From positions 74,953,236-75,017,235 of the forward strand of contig NC_132913.1 in assembly GCF_047675955.1 (NCBI RefSeq): DNA of 64,000 nt. Direction: 5' to 3'. The notes below the pieces were generated by a model. That model searched no databases. It was not told where the DNA came from and worked only from the letters and a program-made list of their open reading frames with translations. Position numbers and translations under genes: made by a program. Of this stretch, positions 37,849 through 47,519 are shown piece after piece; the first letter of the stretch is position 1, and each line of letters begins with the position of its first letter. The stretch is from Chlorocebus sabaeus. Its lineage: Eukaryota > Chordata > Mammalia > Primates > Cercopithecidae.

Positions 37849-40800
37849 TTGAGTAGTGATGAGTGAAATGGGAACTCAAAACCTCTCACTGTCGCTTCTA
37901 AGCTTTTTCATCCTAGTATTTCTGAGGGTAGGGGAAATCATGCCCCCACCTCAGTCACTCCCAGGTGTCTAAAAGGTCGGCCTCAGTCTCCATGGCCTTT
38001 CCTTCCTTTTTCGGAAGGGACCAGCAAGCAGTGGCTGCCCTCTACTCCCTCACTCCCTGCGGAGCTGGGACACATGGCCCAAGGCACCCCGGGTGGCTGG
38101 CTGGCGTTTTCTGCCACGTGCCCTTGGAGTCTCCCCATTCTGGGGCCAGCTCTGTCCCACAGCCATTAAACTTGTCTCCCTGGTGGAGGAACCACTTGGA
38201 TTAGAATAAGAGATTCCTCCCCAGGTATTTTAAAACTGTTTCTTTTCTTCCCTCTTCTCCACCGCATCAGCAGTTAACTTTTATAGTTTTTGTTTTTGTT
38301 TTTTTCCTTTTAGAAGACTTTTTACTACGCCAGGCCCCCCAACTATCACTTTATATTCGCTGTAAAGTGTTGGTCATGAAAAAGAATCTTGTGGAACCTG
38401 GGCTTTCTCCTTCCTGTGTCTGTGATGTGTGTAATGTCTGTAGAAAGAGCTCTAATTAATTTTGCCTAAGAAAGACAAGTGCTTGGATCAAATATGTTTT
38501 TAAAGGAAAGATAAAAACTGTGGTACCTTTTAGTTCATGTGATTTTAATCTCTGAGAAACAAAAACAGCCTTAAAGATTATTGGTAAAATGCAGGGGTCG
38601 TTAAAATGTAAACAGGTGAACTAAACTATGCAGGACAGATGCAAGCTTTGCTAAATATTTTACAGTTATAAACTGCTCTCTGGGTTTTGAGAACTATTTG
38701 AATTGCTGGCTTTACAATTGGTAAGACCTAGGGACATAAGGAATTAACCACACCTTTAATTATGCACCTAGCATACAATTAAAACAACCTACCAGGTCCT
38801 ACATTAAAGTTAAAAATTGCTAGGAGTTACCATCATAACATTTAATTGAGACTACTGGAAACAGATTTACACGCAAGTTGTGTGAGAAGAGTAAAATGGG
38901 CTCACGCCTGTAATCCCAGCACTTTGGGAGGCCGAGGTGGACTGATCACGAGGTCAGGAGATCGAGGCTATCCTGGCTAACACGGTGAAACCCCATCTCT
39001 ACTAAAAATACAAAAGAAAATTAGCCAGGCGTGGTGGTGGGTGCCTGTAATCCAAGCTACTCAAGAGGCTGAGGCAGGAGAATGGAGAATGGTGTGAACC
39101 CGGGAGGCAGAACTTGCAGTGAGCCGAGATCGTGCCACTGCACTCCAGCCTGGGCTACACAGTGAGACCCTGTCTCAAAAAAAAAAAAAAAAGTGTAAAA
39201 TGTGTGTGTGTGTGTGTGCAAAAACTTATAAAAAGACATGGAAATGTAAATTTTTGCCTAGGGTTAAAGGGTTGTTTTGAATTAGATAGGATAAAGCTGA
39301 AGATTCCAACAAGTGATGGGAGGATTTTGGAAATTAATCCTGCAGAAGAGGTTCTCTATGTGAACACACTGACTAAATTCAAAAACAGTACTATATGGTT
39401 TTTCTGTAAATTGATCATTAAAATAAAAGCACAACAAGGTTTTCTTAAGGCACTATTCTTCTCTTTGGCAAAATGTATAAAAGGTTATAAAAGATTTTTG
39501 CTTCTTTAAAATTTCTGAGTCATCATTTTGGCAAAATAAGTAACTTATGGTCATCTAGAATTCTATTTCATAATATCAAGTATTTAAAATCTTGAACATA
39601 AATTTAACAGTCTTTCCAAAATCAAACTTCAGTTTCAAAATTATCTTTCCTGACACCTGGCTTTTTGGATACTTCAAAGGGCCTCTGAAATATCCAGAAA
39701 AGAGAGGTAAACAGGATTATTTGACATATATAGGTACATGGGATTGCCAAAATGATGTTCAATCTTCTTTATGTTATGTTTTTATGAATAATACTAACAT
39801 ATGTTCCAAAATTGTATGGGATTTCTAAAGTTCTAATGTCTAAGTATATGCTGTCAATCATAATTAAGGTTGTTAAGTTATTGTAAGCTACAGAGATAAC
39901 CAAACTTCTGTGTAAATTGTGTTTCTAACTGTAACTACCCTGGATTTTTTGTTATTCACAGACAGTTGTCCTGTTTTAATCCTTTTCAAAAGATAGTTTA
40001 TAATAAGCTATACAGCTTTGGTAAGTGCTCTCAAATACAGACTTGTGGTAACTTTGGAGATTGTAACATTACAATACAGGAAAACATACAAGAACTAAAT
40101 GGACTGAACTCAGGAAACTGAAGCAACCTTTTTGATTTTTGCTTGGAATATTGCTGATCCTTGTTTTTCTTTTCAGAGTCAAGGAAATTTATTGTGAACT
40201 ATTTACAGCCTTTAATAATTGAGTAAGATATATTTTTGTGATCAAGATTTGGAGCATGTTTGTTTCTCTCTGCCTGGTTCCTCTAGAATTGGGAAACTAT
40301 CTGTGAGTATTCTTAACTTACGGCAATATGGTTTTTTGCATCAGTGCAATAAGAATATATTTTCTTTTGCGAGAGGACACAATTGGAAACTGGTAGTTTC
40401 ACCAAGACTTTGACTGGAAGTGTGTGCTTCCCTTTAAAGAGTCAATCTTGATTTGTAGAGCCAATAAAAGCCCAATGGGGAAACTGGCCTCATACCCTTG
40501 CCTACACAGTCCCTGTGCAGTGTTCCTTACCTGTGGTCAGTAAAGAATGTCATTCTATAACATTGAGTGGAGGCCCGGGAGCTCCACACTTATCTTGGGA
40601 CCTTATGAGGAGAGAATCACCCAAGTCACAGGTATTTGGGGATACAAACCCATTCCTGGGTTTGGATTTAAAAGGTGTTATCTGAGATTCTTTGGGGAAA
40701 CAGAGTTCCATCAAAGGGAATCCAAAAGGCCTATGTAGAAGTAATTATTGTTGCTGTACTTTAGGCAAATAATCATGCCAAGTATAAAACTAAAGTCTAT

Positions 40801-41759
40801 TTTGCAAACAACTCAGCCCTATGGTTATTTGTTTATTAACAAAAATAAGGACTGGAGAGGAAGAAATTATATTTTAAAACTTATACATTTGTCATTACAT
40901 TGTAAACTCATTAGTTGTTTTTAAGTTTTTGCCTACACTTTCAAACTAACCCTACTTATTCCTGTGAACCAACCAGCAATCTCCAGCTGCAGCTCAAAAG
41001 GATTAAGAAAGATGGGTTATGTAAATATCTGGATCAATATTCTAATTCTGAGCAATTATCCTGCGAATCCTGCCAGGTGATAGAAATAAGAAGGATGTCC
41101 ATCACTCAGAGGTTTTCTTTTTGGGAAAGTAAGACCAAGGGTGCTAACCAAAGGCAAGCACCGTGCATGTAAATCCTAGCAAGCATAACTATAGCCACCA
41201 GTTATCTGGGTGTGTCATAAGACATCCTTTTCTCTTGCTTGTTAGAGGAGGACTCAGTTCCATTCAATTCACCTTAGCATTCAGCTTATGATAAGGATTC
41301 CATGCAATATCCCACAGACACATTTTTGTCCCAAACTCAATTCCAAGCTTCGGGTCACAGCCCTAGGAAAGAAAACTGGATATGAGAGATCCAGAGGCAG
41401 ACAATAATGGAAGTTAGAAGGCACAGCATAGGGGAATGTGACTGATTCCTGCTGATTAAACCAAGTCCAAGCTTCCAGTTTCATATATAAAGGCCACATT
41501 AGTATCCATGGCATAAATGAGGTCTAGAGAATCCAAGGTTACTGATAGTAGGTGGGAAAAAGACATAGGTTAGAGCAGATAATTCCTATTCTCTAGGCCC
41601 TCCCTGCTTCATGGGTGCAAGCTGCTTTGAAACCCATGGCAGCACCTGCCAAGGTCACCAGGATTTGGAGACGCAAGAATGGAGGAGGGAAAGAGGATGC
41701 TCTTCCCTTTCTCTCTCAAGTACCACAGATATCTGCTAGGAAGAGAAGGGAACCAGGTC
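37849..41759 (+). mobile_element. ERV1 internal region, degraded
   Basis: Leader-like GC-rich sequence (37850-38230) gives way to AT-rich decayed sequence. I see no gag or pol motif. A second transcript-end-like signal, 'gagccaataaaagccc', lies at about 40458-40473, followed by 'tacctgtggtcagtaaag'. The internal region may therefore be recombinant or contain part of another element. Frames of 60-125 codons here (for example 39132-39509 and 40915-41172) show no domain I know. Confidence 0.6.
38899..39193 (+). mobile_element. AluY-like SINE in the provirus
   Basis: 5'-truncated by about a dozen bases (starts 'ggctcacgcctg'), with AluY-type 'gatcacgaggtcagg' and 'ctggctaacacggtg' and an A-rich tail. 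Flanking duplications 'agtaaaatg' (38890-38898) and 'tgtaaaatg' (about 39194-39202) nearly match. The right arm has a small tandem duplication 'gagaatgGAGAATGG' (about 39078-39093). A (GT)8-type tract follows at 39202-39218. Confidence 0.92.
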
Positions 41760-42442
41760 TGTCCAGAATTGGTTCCTTCTGATGGGTTCCTGGTCTCGCT
41801 GACTTCAAGAATGAAGCCACGGACCCTTGTGGTGAGTGTTACAGTTCTTAAAGATGGCGTGTCTGGAGTTTGTTCCTTCAGATGTTCAGATGTGTTCAGA
41901 GTTTCTTCCTTTTTGTGGGTTCGTGGTCTCGCTGACTTCAGGAGTGAAGCTGGAGATCTTTGCAATGAGTGTTACAGCTCTTAAAGGTGGTGCATTGGGA
42001 GTTGTTCATTTCTCCAGGTGGGTTCATGGTCTTGCTGGTGTCAGGAGTGAAGTTGCAGACTTTTGCAGTGTTACAGCTCATAAAGGTAGTGGGGATCCAA
42101 AGAGTGAGCAGCAGCAAGATTTATTGTGAAGAGTGAAAGAACAAAGCTTCCAAAGCGTGGAAGGGTACTTGAGCGGGTTGTTGCTGTTGGCTTGGGTGGC
42201 CAGCCTTTATTCCCTTATTTGGCCCCACCCACATCCCACTAATGGGTCTATTTTACAGAGCTCTGACTGGTCCATTTCACAGAGTGCTGATTGGTGTGTT
42301 TACAAACCTTTAGCTAGACACAGAGCGCTGATTGGTGCATTTTTACAGAGAGCTGATTGGTGCATTTACAAACCTTTCGCTAGACAGAAAAGTTCTCCAA
42401 GTCCCCACTGGACCCAGGAAGTCCAGCTGGCTTCATCTGTCA
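41760..42442 (-). mobile_element. Solo LTR12 (HERV9-type LTR), antisense
   Basis: Read on the minus strand it begins tgacagatgaagccagctgg and ends accaattctggaca, with the LTR12 order of repeated U3 units, promoter, poly(A) signal and repeated U5 'gagctgtaacactc' units. HERV9 LTRs are known strong promoter/enhancers. It sits inside the ERV1 provirus, opposite in orientation, with no HERV9 interior, so it is a solo LTR and younger than its host. A 134-codon plus-strand frame over it is coincidental. Confidence 0.92.
42203..42362 (-). promoter_or_regulatory. LTR12 U3 promoter with tandem CCAAT boxes
   Basis: On the minus strand three intact CCAAT motifs in the context caccaatcagc (plus-strand gctgattggtg at about 42286-42296, 42328-42338 and 42352-42362), plus a mutated fourth near 42264, precede an AATAAAGG-type TATA element near 42203-42215. 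This is the NF-Y-bound layout known for LTR12. Transcription would run toward lower coordinates. The LTR poly(A) signal is at 42120-42125 (TTTATT on the plus strand). Confidence 0.7.
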
Positions 42443-42760
42443 AAGGGATACCTGCTCCTCTCTTTCTAGATGGGTTGCCATTCATCTTCAGTCTGTACCC
42501 CTCTCAAATGCATCCTGAGCCCCTGGGATTCCTTTGACAAATGCCTTCTTTTTTCCTTTCTCCTTCTCTGTCCTCTCTTCACAGATAAGTAATTGTGTCT
42601 CTGTACTATGGGACACTCCCCTCAGATACATCCTCCAAACTGGAAGGAGTTAATTTCCCAAACCTTAAACTGGTTGGCTTAAGATTGGTCTCAGGGGAAG
42701 GGAACTCAGAAGCCCAACATGCTGGCAAGAGGATAAAGTTTTTAAAGTTTTCTGATTTTT

Positions 42761-42985
42761 TTGTTGTTGTTGTTGTTACCAGTGGGGCTTTTGGCCTCCC
42801 TCTCTCTGTGCAAACTGGTAAAAGGCCTCAGGATGTTTGAGCTGTCCTTATACCTCCCCTTGTTTCATTTTGATGCATATTTTCTAATAACCCGGTTTGT
42901 CTCTACTTGGCTTCAGGCCATCAAACTCCAAACAGTCATGCAACCAGAGTCTCTGACATCAGCCCTTTCTGTTGGGAACCCTTAG
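42761..42985 (+). pseudogene. Retroviral Env transmembrane tail remnant
   Basis: This 74-codon frame includes FVSTWLQAIKLQTV (about 42896-42937), which resembles the conserved segment just inside the membrane of class I ERV transmembrane subunits. It lies about 120 bases upstream of the 3' LTR polypurine tract, exactly where an env gene ends. A hydrophobic Leu-rich start is partly produced by a GTT repeat (42762-42776). The surface subunit, cleavage site and fusion peptide are not recognisable upstream, where the LTR12 insertion sits. It is non-functional. Identification rests on one short motif plus position. Confidence 0.6.
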
Positions 42986-43103
42986 ATAAGCCTCTGAGGG
43001 GACTCTGACAGCCGTTTCCCCAAAACAGAGTCCCCTCTCAGCAGGAAGTAGTTAAGATCTTATCCTTATTCTTATTCTAAGGGCAGTTAGATGCACTTCT
43101 TTA

Positions 43104-43113
43104 GAGGGGGGAA
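43104..43113 (+). other. Polypurine tract of ERV1
   Basis: gaggggggaa immediately precedes the 3' LTR start (tgagaca at 43114), the plus-strand DNA primer position in retroviruses. Confidence 0.8.
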
Positions 43114-43433
43114 TGAGACAGACAGGTGGCCAGGGGTCCCCAGGAAAACTCCACTTGGCCTGCACACTGGGGTGGAGAAACAGAAGTTCACCTCATTGCA
43201 GCCGGGAGGAGCCTTGCCCCTTCTCTTCCTGTGTGGAAGCTGGGATTCAAGCTGCAAGGCGAAAAGTGCACCAGCAGGGAGTCTGGCCTTCTGGAGAGTC
43301 CCTTTTCCCCGTTTTTTTCCTTTTCACCCAATAAAATCCTGCCTTACCCTTCAAATTGTCTGCAAGCCTAAATTTTCATGGTCATGGGACAAGGACCCTG
43401 TCTTTAGCTGAACTAAGGAAAAGTCCTGCAACA
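43114..43433 (+). repeat. ERV1 3' LTR
   Basis: Starts tgagacagacagg, ends gtcctgcaaca, with AATAAA at 43330-43335. It is followed directly by the target duplication atgg. Overlapping short frames here mirror those in the 5' LTR. Confidence 0.9.
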
Positions 43434-43437
43434 ATGG

Positions 43438-43730
43438 CATTTAATGTTTTTTTTTTTTTCCTTTTTCATATAATCCCTGCTTCAGCTTTATGATATAAGG
43501 GATTTATAATCCCTGATTCAGCTTTATTATTAATTTCCCATCCAACAAAGCATTTACTCCAAAGCAGCAATGTGACGTCCTGTTGTTAGATCTAATTTAT
43601 GAAGAAAAGCTGGAAATGTGAATTTTTAATGTAATTTTCTAATTTTTCTATTATTAATTGGTTCAATTTTTTTCTTTTTAATTTTTTAAAAATTTATTTC
43701 AAAAATGTATTAAAAAAATTAAAGTAAGTG
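43438..43730. other. AT-rich spacer with a short tandem duplication
   Basis: Contains a T-run (about 43449-43461) and two copies of an approximately 36-bp unit with 'taatccctg(c/a)ttcagc' at about 43472 and 43508. Between the provirus and the L1 5' UTR fragment. No gene. Confidence 0.55.
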
Positions 43731-44260
43731 GCTGGAGACCTCGGTTGGGAGGTCCTGTCTAGTGAAGAGAAATGGAATCCAGAACCACTGTAAAAAGCAT
43801 TCTGCTCAAGTTTTGGTAGAGTAACTGTGTTGTGCTGGGTCCATTTTAGTCCCTGATTGTCTCATACACTCCAAAGCCAAAATGCTGGCACAATTGAGTT
43901 ACCAAAACTGTGAAGATGGCAGCCAACTCTTCCCTCTGGGAGCCTGTCCCAAAGGGATTTCAGATATCTGTCTGCTGGGTAGCTCAGGCAGCCGTGGCTG
44001 GAGGTCCCGGTTTGGAGGTCCTGCCCAGTGAAGAGGAAAGAGATCAGGCACCTGCTTAAAGTCGAGTTTTGGTAGAGCAGTTGTGCTATGCTGGGGGATC
44101 TTTTCCACCCTGGATTGGCTCAGACTCTCCAAAGCCTGAAGGCTGGAACAGCTAAGGAACCTGAAGAGCAAATATGGTAGCCCAGCCCTCCCCCTCTGGG
44201 AGCTCCTTCTTAGGGAGGTGCAATGCCATTACTGGTAGCTGGCTGGAATTCCAAGCCAGT
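43731..44260 (-). repeat. Tandem 265-bp duplication in L1 5' UTR
   Basis: Two diverged copies start on the plus strand with 'gtggctggag(a/g)cc(t/c)cgg' at 43731 and 43996, both continuing 'ggaggtcctg', 'agtgaagag', 'agttttggtagag', 'ctccaaagcc' and 'ctctgggag'. The period is about 265 bp. Repeated promoter modules are known in some L1 lineages. The copies differ at many sites, so the duplication is old. Confidence 0.8.
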
Positions 44261-44822
44261 GGGTCTTATCTTGTGAGGTGCCATGGAAGTGGGACTGGCA
44301 GGCTGTTGCTGCTCAGTTCCCTTAATTCAGCCTCTTTCCAAGTGTTATGTATGGGAGTCTAACCTCCCACTTTGCTGGAGCTGCAGCTGCTTTTGCTGGA
44401 AAGCCCGAATATCTAAGTCTTCAGTGTCTCCATGCATGCCTGAGGGGCTGCTCTGCTGAGACTCCACATAGCTGTCTGTCAGACTGAAGATTGAAGGCCC
44501 TGGAGGAGTGGGTTCACAAGGAGATCTCATGACCTAAGGGTTGCCAAGTTCTGTTGGAGAAGCATGGTTTCCTGGGGTTGCTCATTTACTCCTCACTTCC
44601 CTGGGCAGGGGAGAATCTCCTAGCTTCATGTTGCTCCCATGTTGGCAGTGGTACTGTCTTTGCTTTTCTTCATTCTCTGTGGGTCAATTTGTTTCCTTGA
44701 TTAATCCCCCTGTGAATAGCTAGATGTTTCCTTTGAAGGTACTGTATTTACTTGCCCCTTCTGTTTCTCTCTGCGAGAGCCATGCACACTAGCTGCTTCT
44801 AGTTGGCCATCTTGGCCACTGC
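43731..44822 (-). mobile_element. Isolated L1 5' UTR, antisense
   Basis: Read on the minus strand it starts gcagtggccaagatggccaa and continues 'ctagaagcagctagtgtgc', the start of older primate L1 5' UTRs, and runs about 1.09 kb. The caagatggcc core near the 5' end (about 44805-44816) corresponds to the YY1 site that positions L1 transcription. No ORF1 or ORF2 follows at lower coordinates, where the match ends at a T/A-rich stretch. It is thus a 5' UTR without a body, through deletion or rearrangement. Confidence 0.8.
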
Positions 44823-47519
44823 TTGAGATTCACTTTTGTAAACTCTTTTAAGTATCTTGGAAACTTCTTGTTGAAGAACCTAAAATCAATGAAGTCAAAG
44901 TTGAGCCTTGAGATGAGAGACTAACCTCAGATTTGCTTCTGAAGCTTTCTTCTAGACTCCTCTCTTTCTCTCCAGCAAGCACACCATGATGTCCACTGTA
45001 TGAGCAAGCTAGAATTCTTCTATTTTCTTGTTCCACTTTGTAGGAGGTATCTAGTTCCAAGGATACCTCATGACTCAAGAGAGGTTTGACTCAATTTTTA
45101 ACCCAGTCTGTGAGCAGGCAGCTTATTGCCCCAAGTCTAATAAATCAGGCAAAATTATTGACTCTTTCAGTGCCCTACTGAAAAAATATTTACTATCCCA
45201 AGTCCTCCTGTCTATCTCTATCCTACATAAATTCTGACAAATTGTATTGTGCATATAAATGTAATTCACAGAGATTTATTTCCTTGTAATGTATTTTGGT
45301 CTAAAACATAGGATGATGACACATCCTGTATGAATCAGTTTTGTCCCATCATGCAAGCAGCATGATAACCATATACTCAAATACCTAGAGCTAAGCGTAT
45401 GTGTGTATGGTGCAGGATAGTAAGTGAATGGGGTCTTAAAGGAAAATGGACGCTGATAACAAAAATAATGGGCCCGAGGTACCTGGTCTCATACTCTGAT
45501 CTCATCAGTCTCTGACATTATCATAACTAGATATGTTTGGGTGAAGTATTTAATGAAGGAGAAGGGACTTAAAATATGCACAGCCTTTTGGGAAAATTAT
45601 TTTAATTTTGGAACTCTACATGACAAAGCCTTGGAACAACGTTCTTTTTGCTCTATGTATGATATGGATCCCAGAGCTGAGCATTTCACACTTCATTTAA
45701 CTTTCAAAATTTATCATTCCCAAATAATACATCTAACTGACATGCTATAAAATTATTTTTGGAAGAAAAAAGCTAAAGGTCTATGGATGAATGATTGAGG
45801 GAAATGGAAGCCAGGTAAACCATACACCCAGATCATTTCATGAGTATTAGAGATAATTGTCATGGTTCTGAGGCCAGGGCGTCAAGATGGAAGAGTGAGA
45901 ATGGGGGATGAAGATATGAGGCTGAAAATGTGACTGTTGAATGACAAATTTGTTCACCATACAGAGTATAATGTCATCCATATATTAGCTTTTAAATCAT
46001 GTCCTCTATATATTTTCAAAGAAATAACTGCTGCCAATTACAAAGGCTATTGGTATTCATTTACATTTAGTCATTGCTCACCTGCTAAAGGTCTAACCCA
46101 CAGCTGTAAATATAATATGAAAATATTAAAACCACAGTCACTGTTACTATACATGTAAAATACTTATAAATAATTGTATATCTGACCTGCATGACTTAGG
46201 GTTTTAAGACTTTTTTATTAAGGAGTTTTTAATAAGTTATTATATTTATCTTTGTATTTTTAGTTTATTCTATGTTCATATTAATATAAATATTTAAAAC
46301 TTTCTATTCCTTTGTTCATAGACATATGCCATCTATTTTTTTCAGCTTTTAAGATCTATGTCTAACATGTAAATATTAGTTTTATCTCCATTCTAAAAAA
46401 AGCTAGTGTTGAATTACATATAGAGTTTGAGAAACTGTATCTTCCTCATGAAAGAACTTTTGTAGAAGTAAATGTCTATTAAGTACATAGTATTAAGTAG
46501 AAGAAGAAAGATGATGCCTGGTGTGCTCAGAGATGCTCAACCTTTGACCCCCTAGTTCTTGGCCTCAGCAAAGAGTCCAGTGTTCAAAGTGAAAGCAGAA
46601 ACAACTAGACAGCTAGACTTTAAAGGGTGATAAAGCCTTGGCCAAAGGGCATTTCAGAGGCTATAGGTGATGAGGAGATGAACAAAGGCTGATGGACCTC
46701 TCTGACTTTCGTTGTGATGAAAATCCCAAGGAATTTTTCACCATTGTTATCATAGGTGGTCAAGATTTTAAAGTATCTGTTTTTAATGTTTCTAACTTCA
46801 ATTATAAAAAGGTATGGAAAATGTTTTCTTTCACATTCCTAAGCAGAAACAGGCTTTTAGAAATACTCTGAGTTTAAAAATGCATAAGCAAACTCATGGA
46901 TCAAAGTATCCAAAGGAAAGTTAAATTTTCTCAATGCTTTTCTAAAATCTGGATACTTTATATTTTTACTTACTTATTTCTTTTGTTGGTAACCAGCATC
47001 AGCTCTTTTATAACAGAAGCAGGTCTTTGTGAAGAATATTAGAACAGGGATGATAACCTTGGAGTAACCATTGGCATTCTCAAATCATATTACTAAGCAT
47101 CCAAAATACAGTGTATTCATTACTCAAGGTCAGCTGCACACATGAATGTGGTACCATTCCTTACTCAGACTTTTACATTGTATTTACAAATGTTGTCAAT
47201 AAGCTAAAGTAAGCTTTATTTCTAGACAGATGAATAAATAAAGGAATTCATTACCTTTAATTTGAAGAGTTAACCTAGTTATGTATGAGATAGTTGTATG
47301 CACTGTCATTCCAAACAACTTAAAAGAAATTAGGGAACAGCCAACTGGGGAGCTTTAGAAGCTAGTAGGGAGAAAAAGAATAAAAAACAAAGAATAAACA
47401 ATAGCCACATGGGAAAGGGTATCGCGAATCCTTACTACAACTTTTTAGGATAATTACCTGGTATACTTTAAAGACGTACACTCTTACTAAAATTATTTAC
47501 ATTTGAAAGATGTCTTAGT
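44823..47519. other. Unannotated region
   Basis: No gene and no repeat that I can name. Sequence is of mixed complexity at 45400-45900 and 46500-46720, AT-rich elsewhere. Short frames (60-76 codons) have no recognisable features. Confidence 0.45.

Larger units (their letters stand above)
37501..43433 (+). mobile_element. Two-LTR class I endogenous retrovirus (ERV1)
   Basis: Direct LTRs of 326 bp (37501-37826) and 320 bp (43114-43433) enclose about 5.3 kb. The 4-bp target duplication atgg stands immediately outside both (37497-37500 and 43434-43437), and a polypurine tract precedes the 3' LTR, so this is one provirus. Class I affinity is inferred from the 4-bp duplication and from an Env-tail-like segment near 42.9 kb. 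About 1 kb of the interior is later insertions: an Alu at 38899-39193 and an antisense LTR12 at 41760-42442. The remaining roughly 4.3 kb carries no intact gag, pro, pol or env, and I could not find reverse-transcriptase motifs. The family is not identified. Confidence 0.88.

Noticed and set aside
37497..37856. 119-codon frame and the similar cluster at 43091-43411
   Set aside because: Both are the two LTR copies of the same provirus read in the same frame, with no start context of a known gene.
39132..39509. 125-codon plus-strand frame
   Set aside because: Starts inside an Alu, runs through its A-tail and a GT repeat, then degraded proviral sequence. No retroviral domain is visible.
40458..40473. 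AATAAA at mid-provirus as a gene 3' end
   Set aside because: No upstream exon structure. It is better viewed as part of a captured or recombinant retroviral segment, reported as a finding instead.
42133..42537. 134-codon plus-strand open frame
   Set aside because: It reads antisense through the LTR12 U3 repeats. Its repeated residues come from the CCAAT-containing tandem units.
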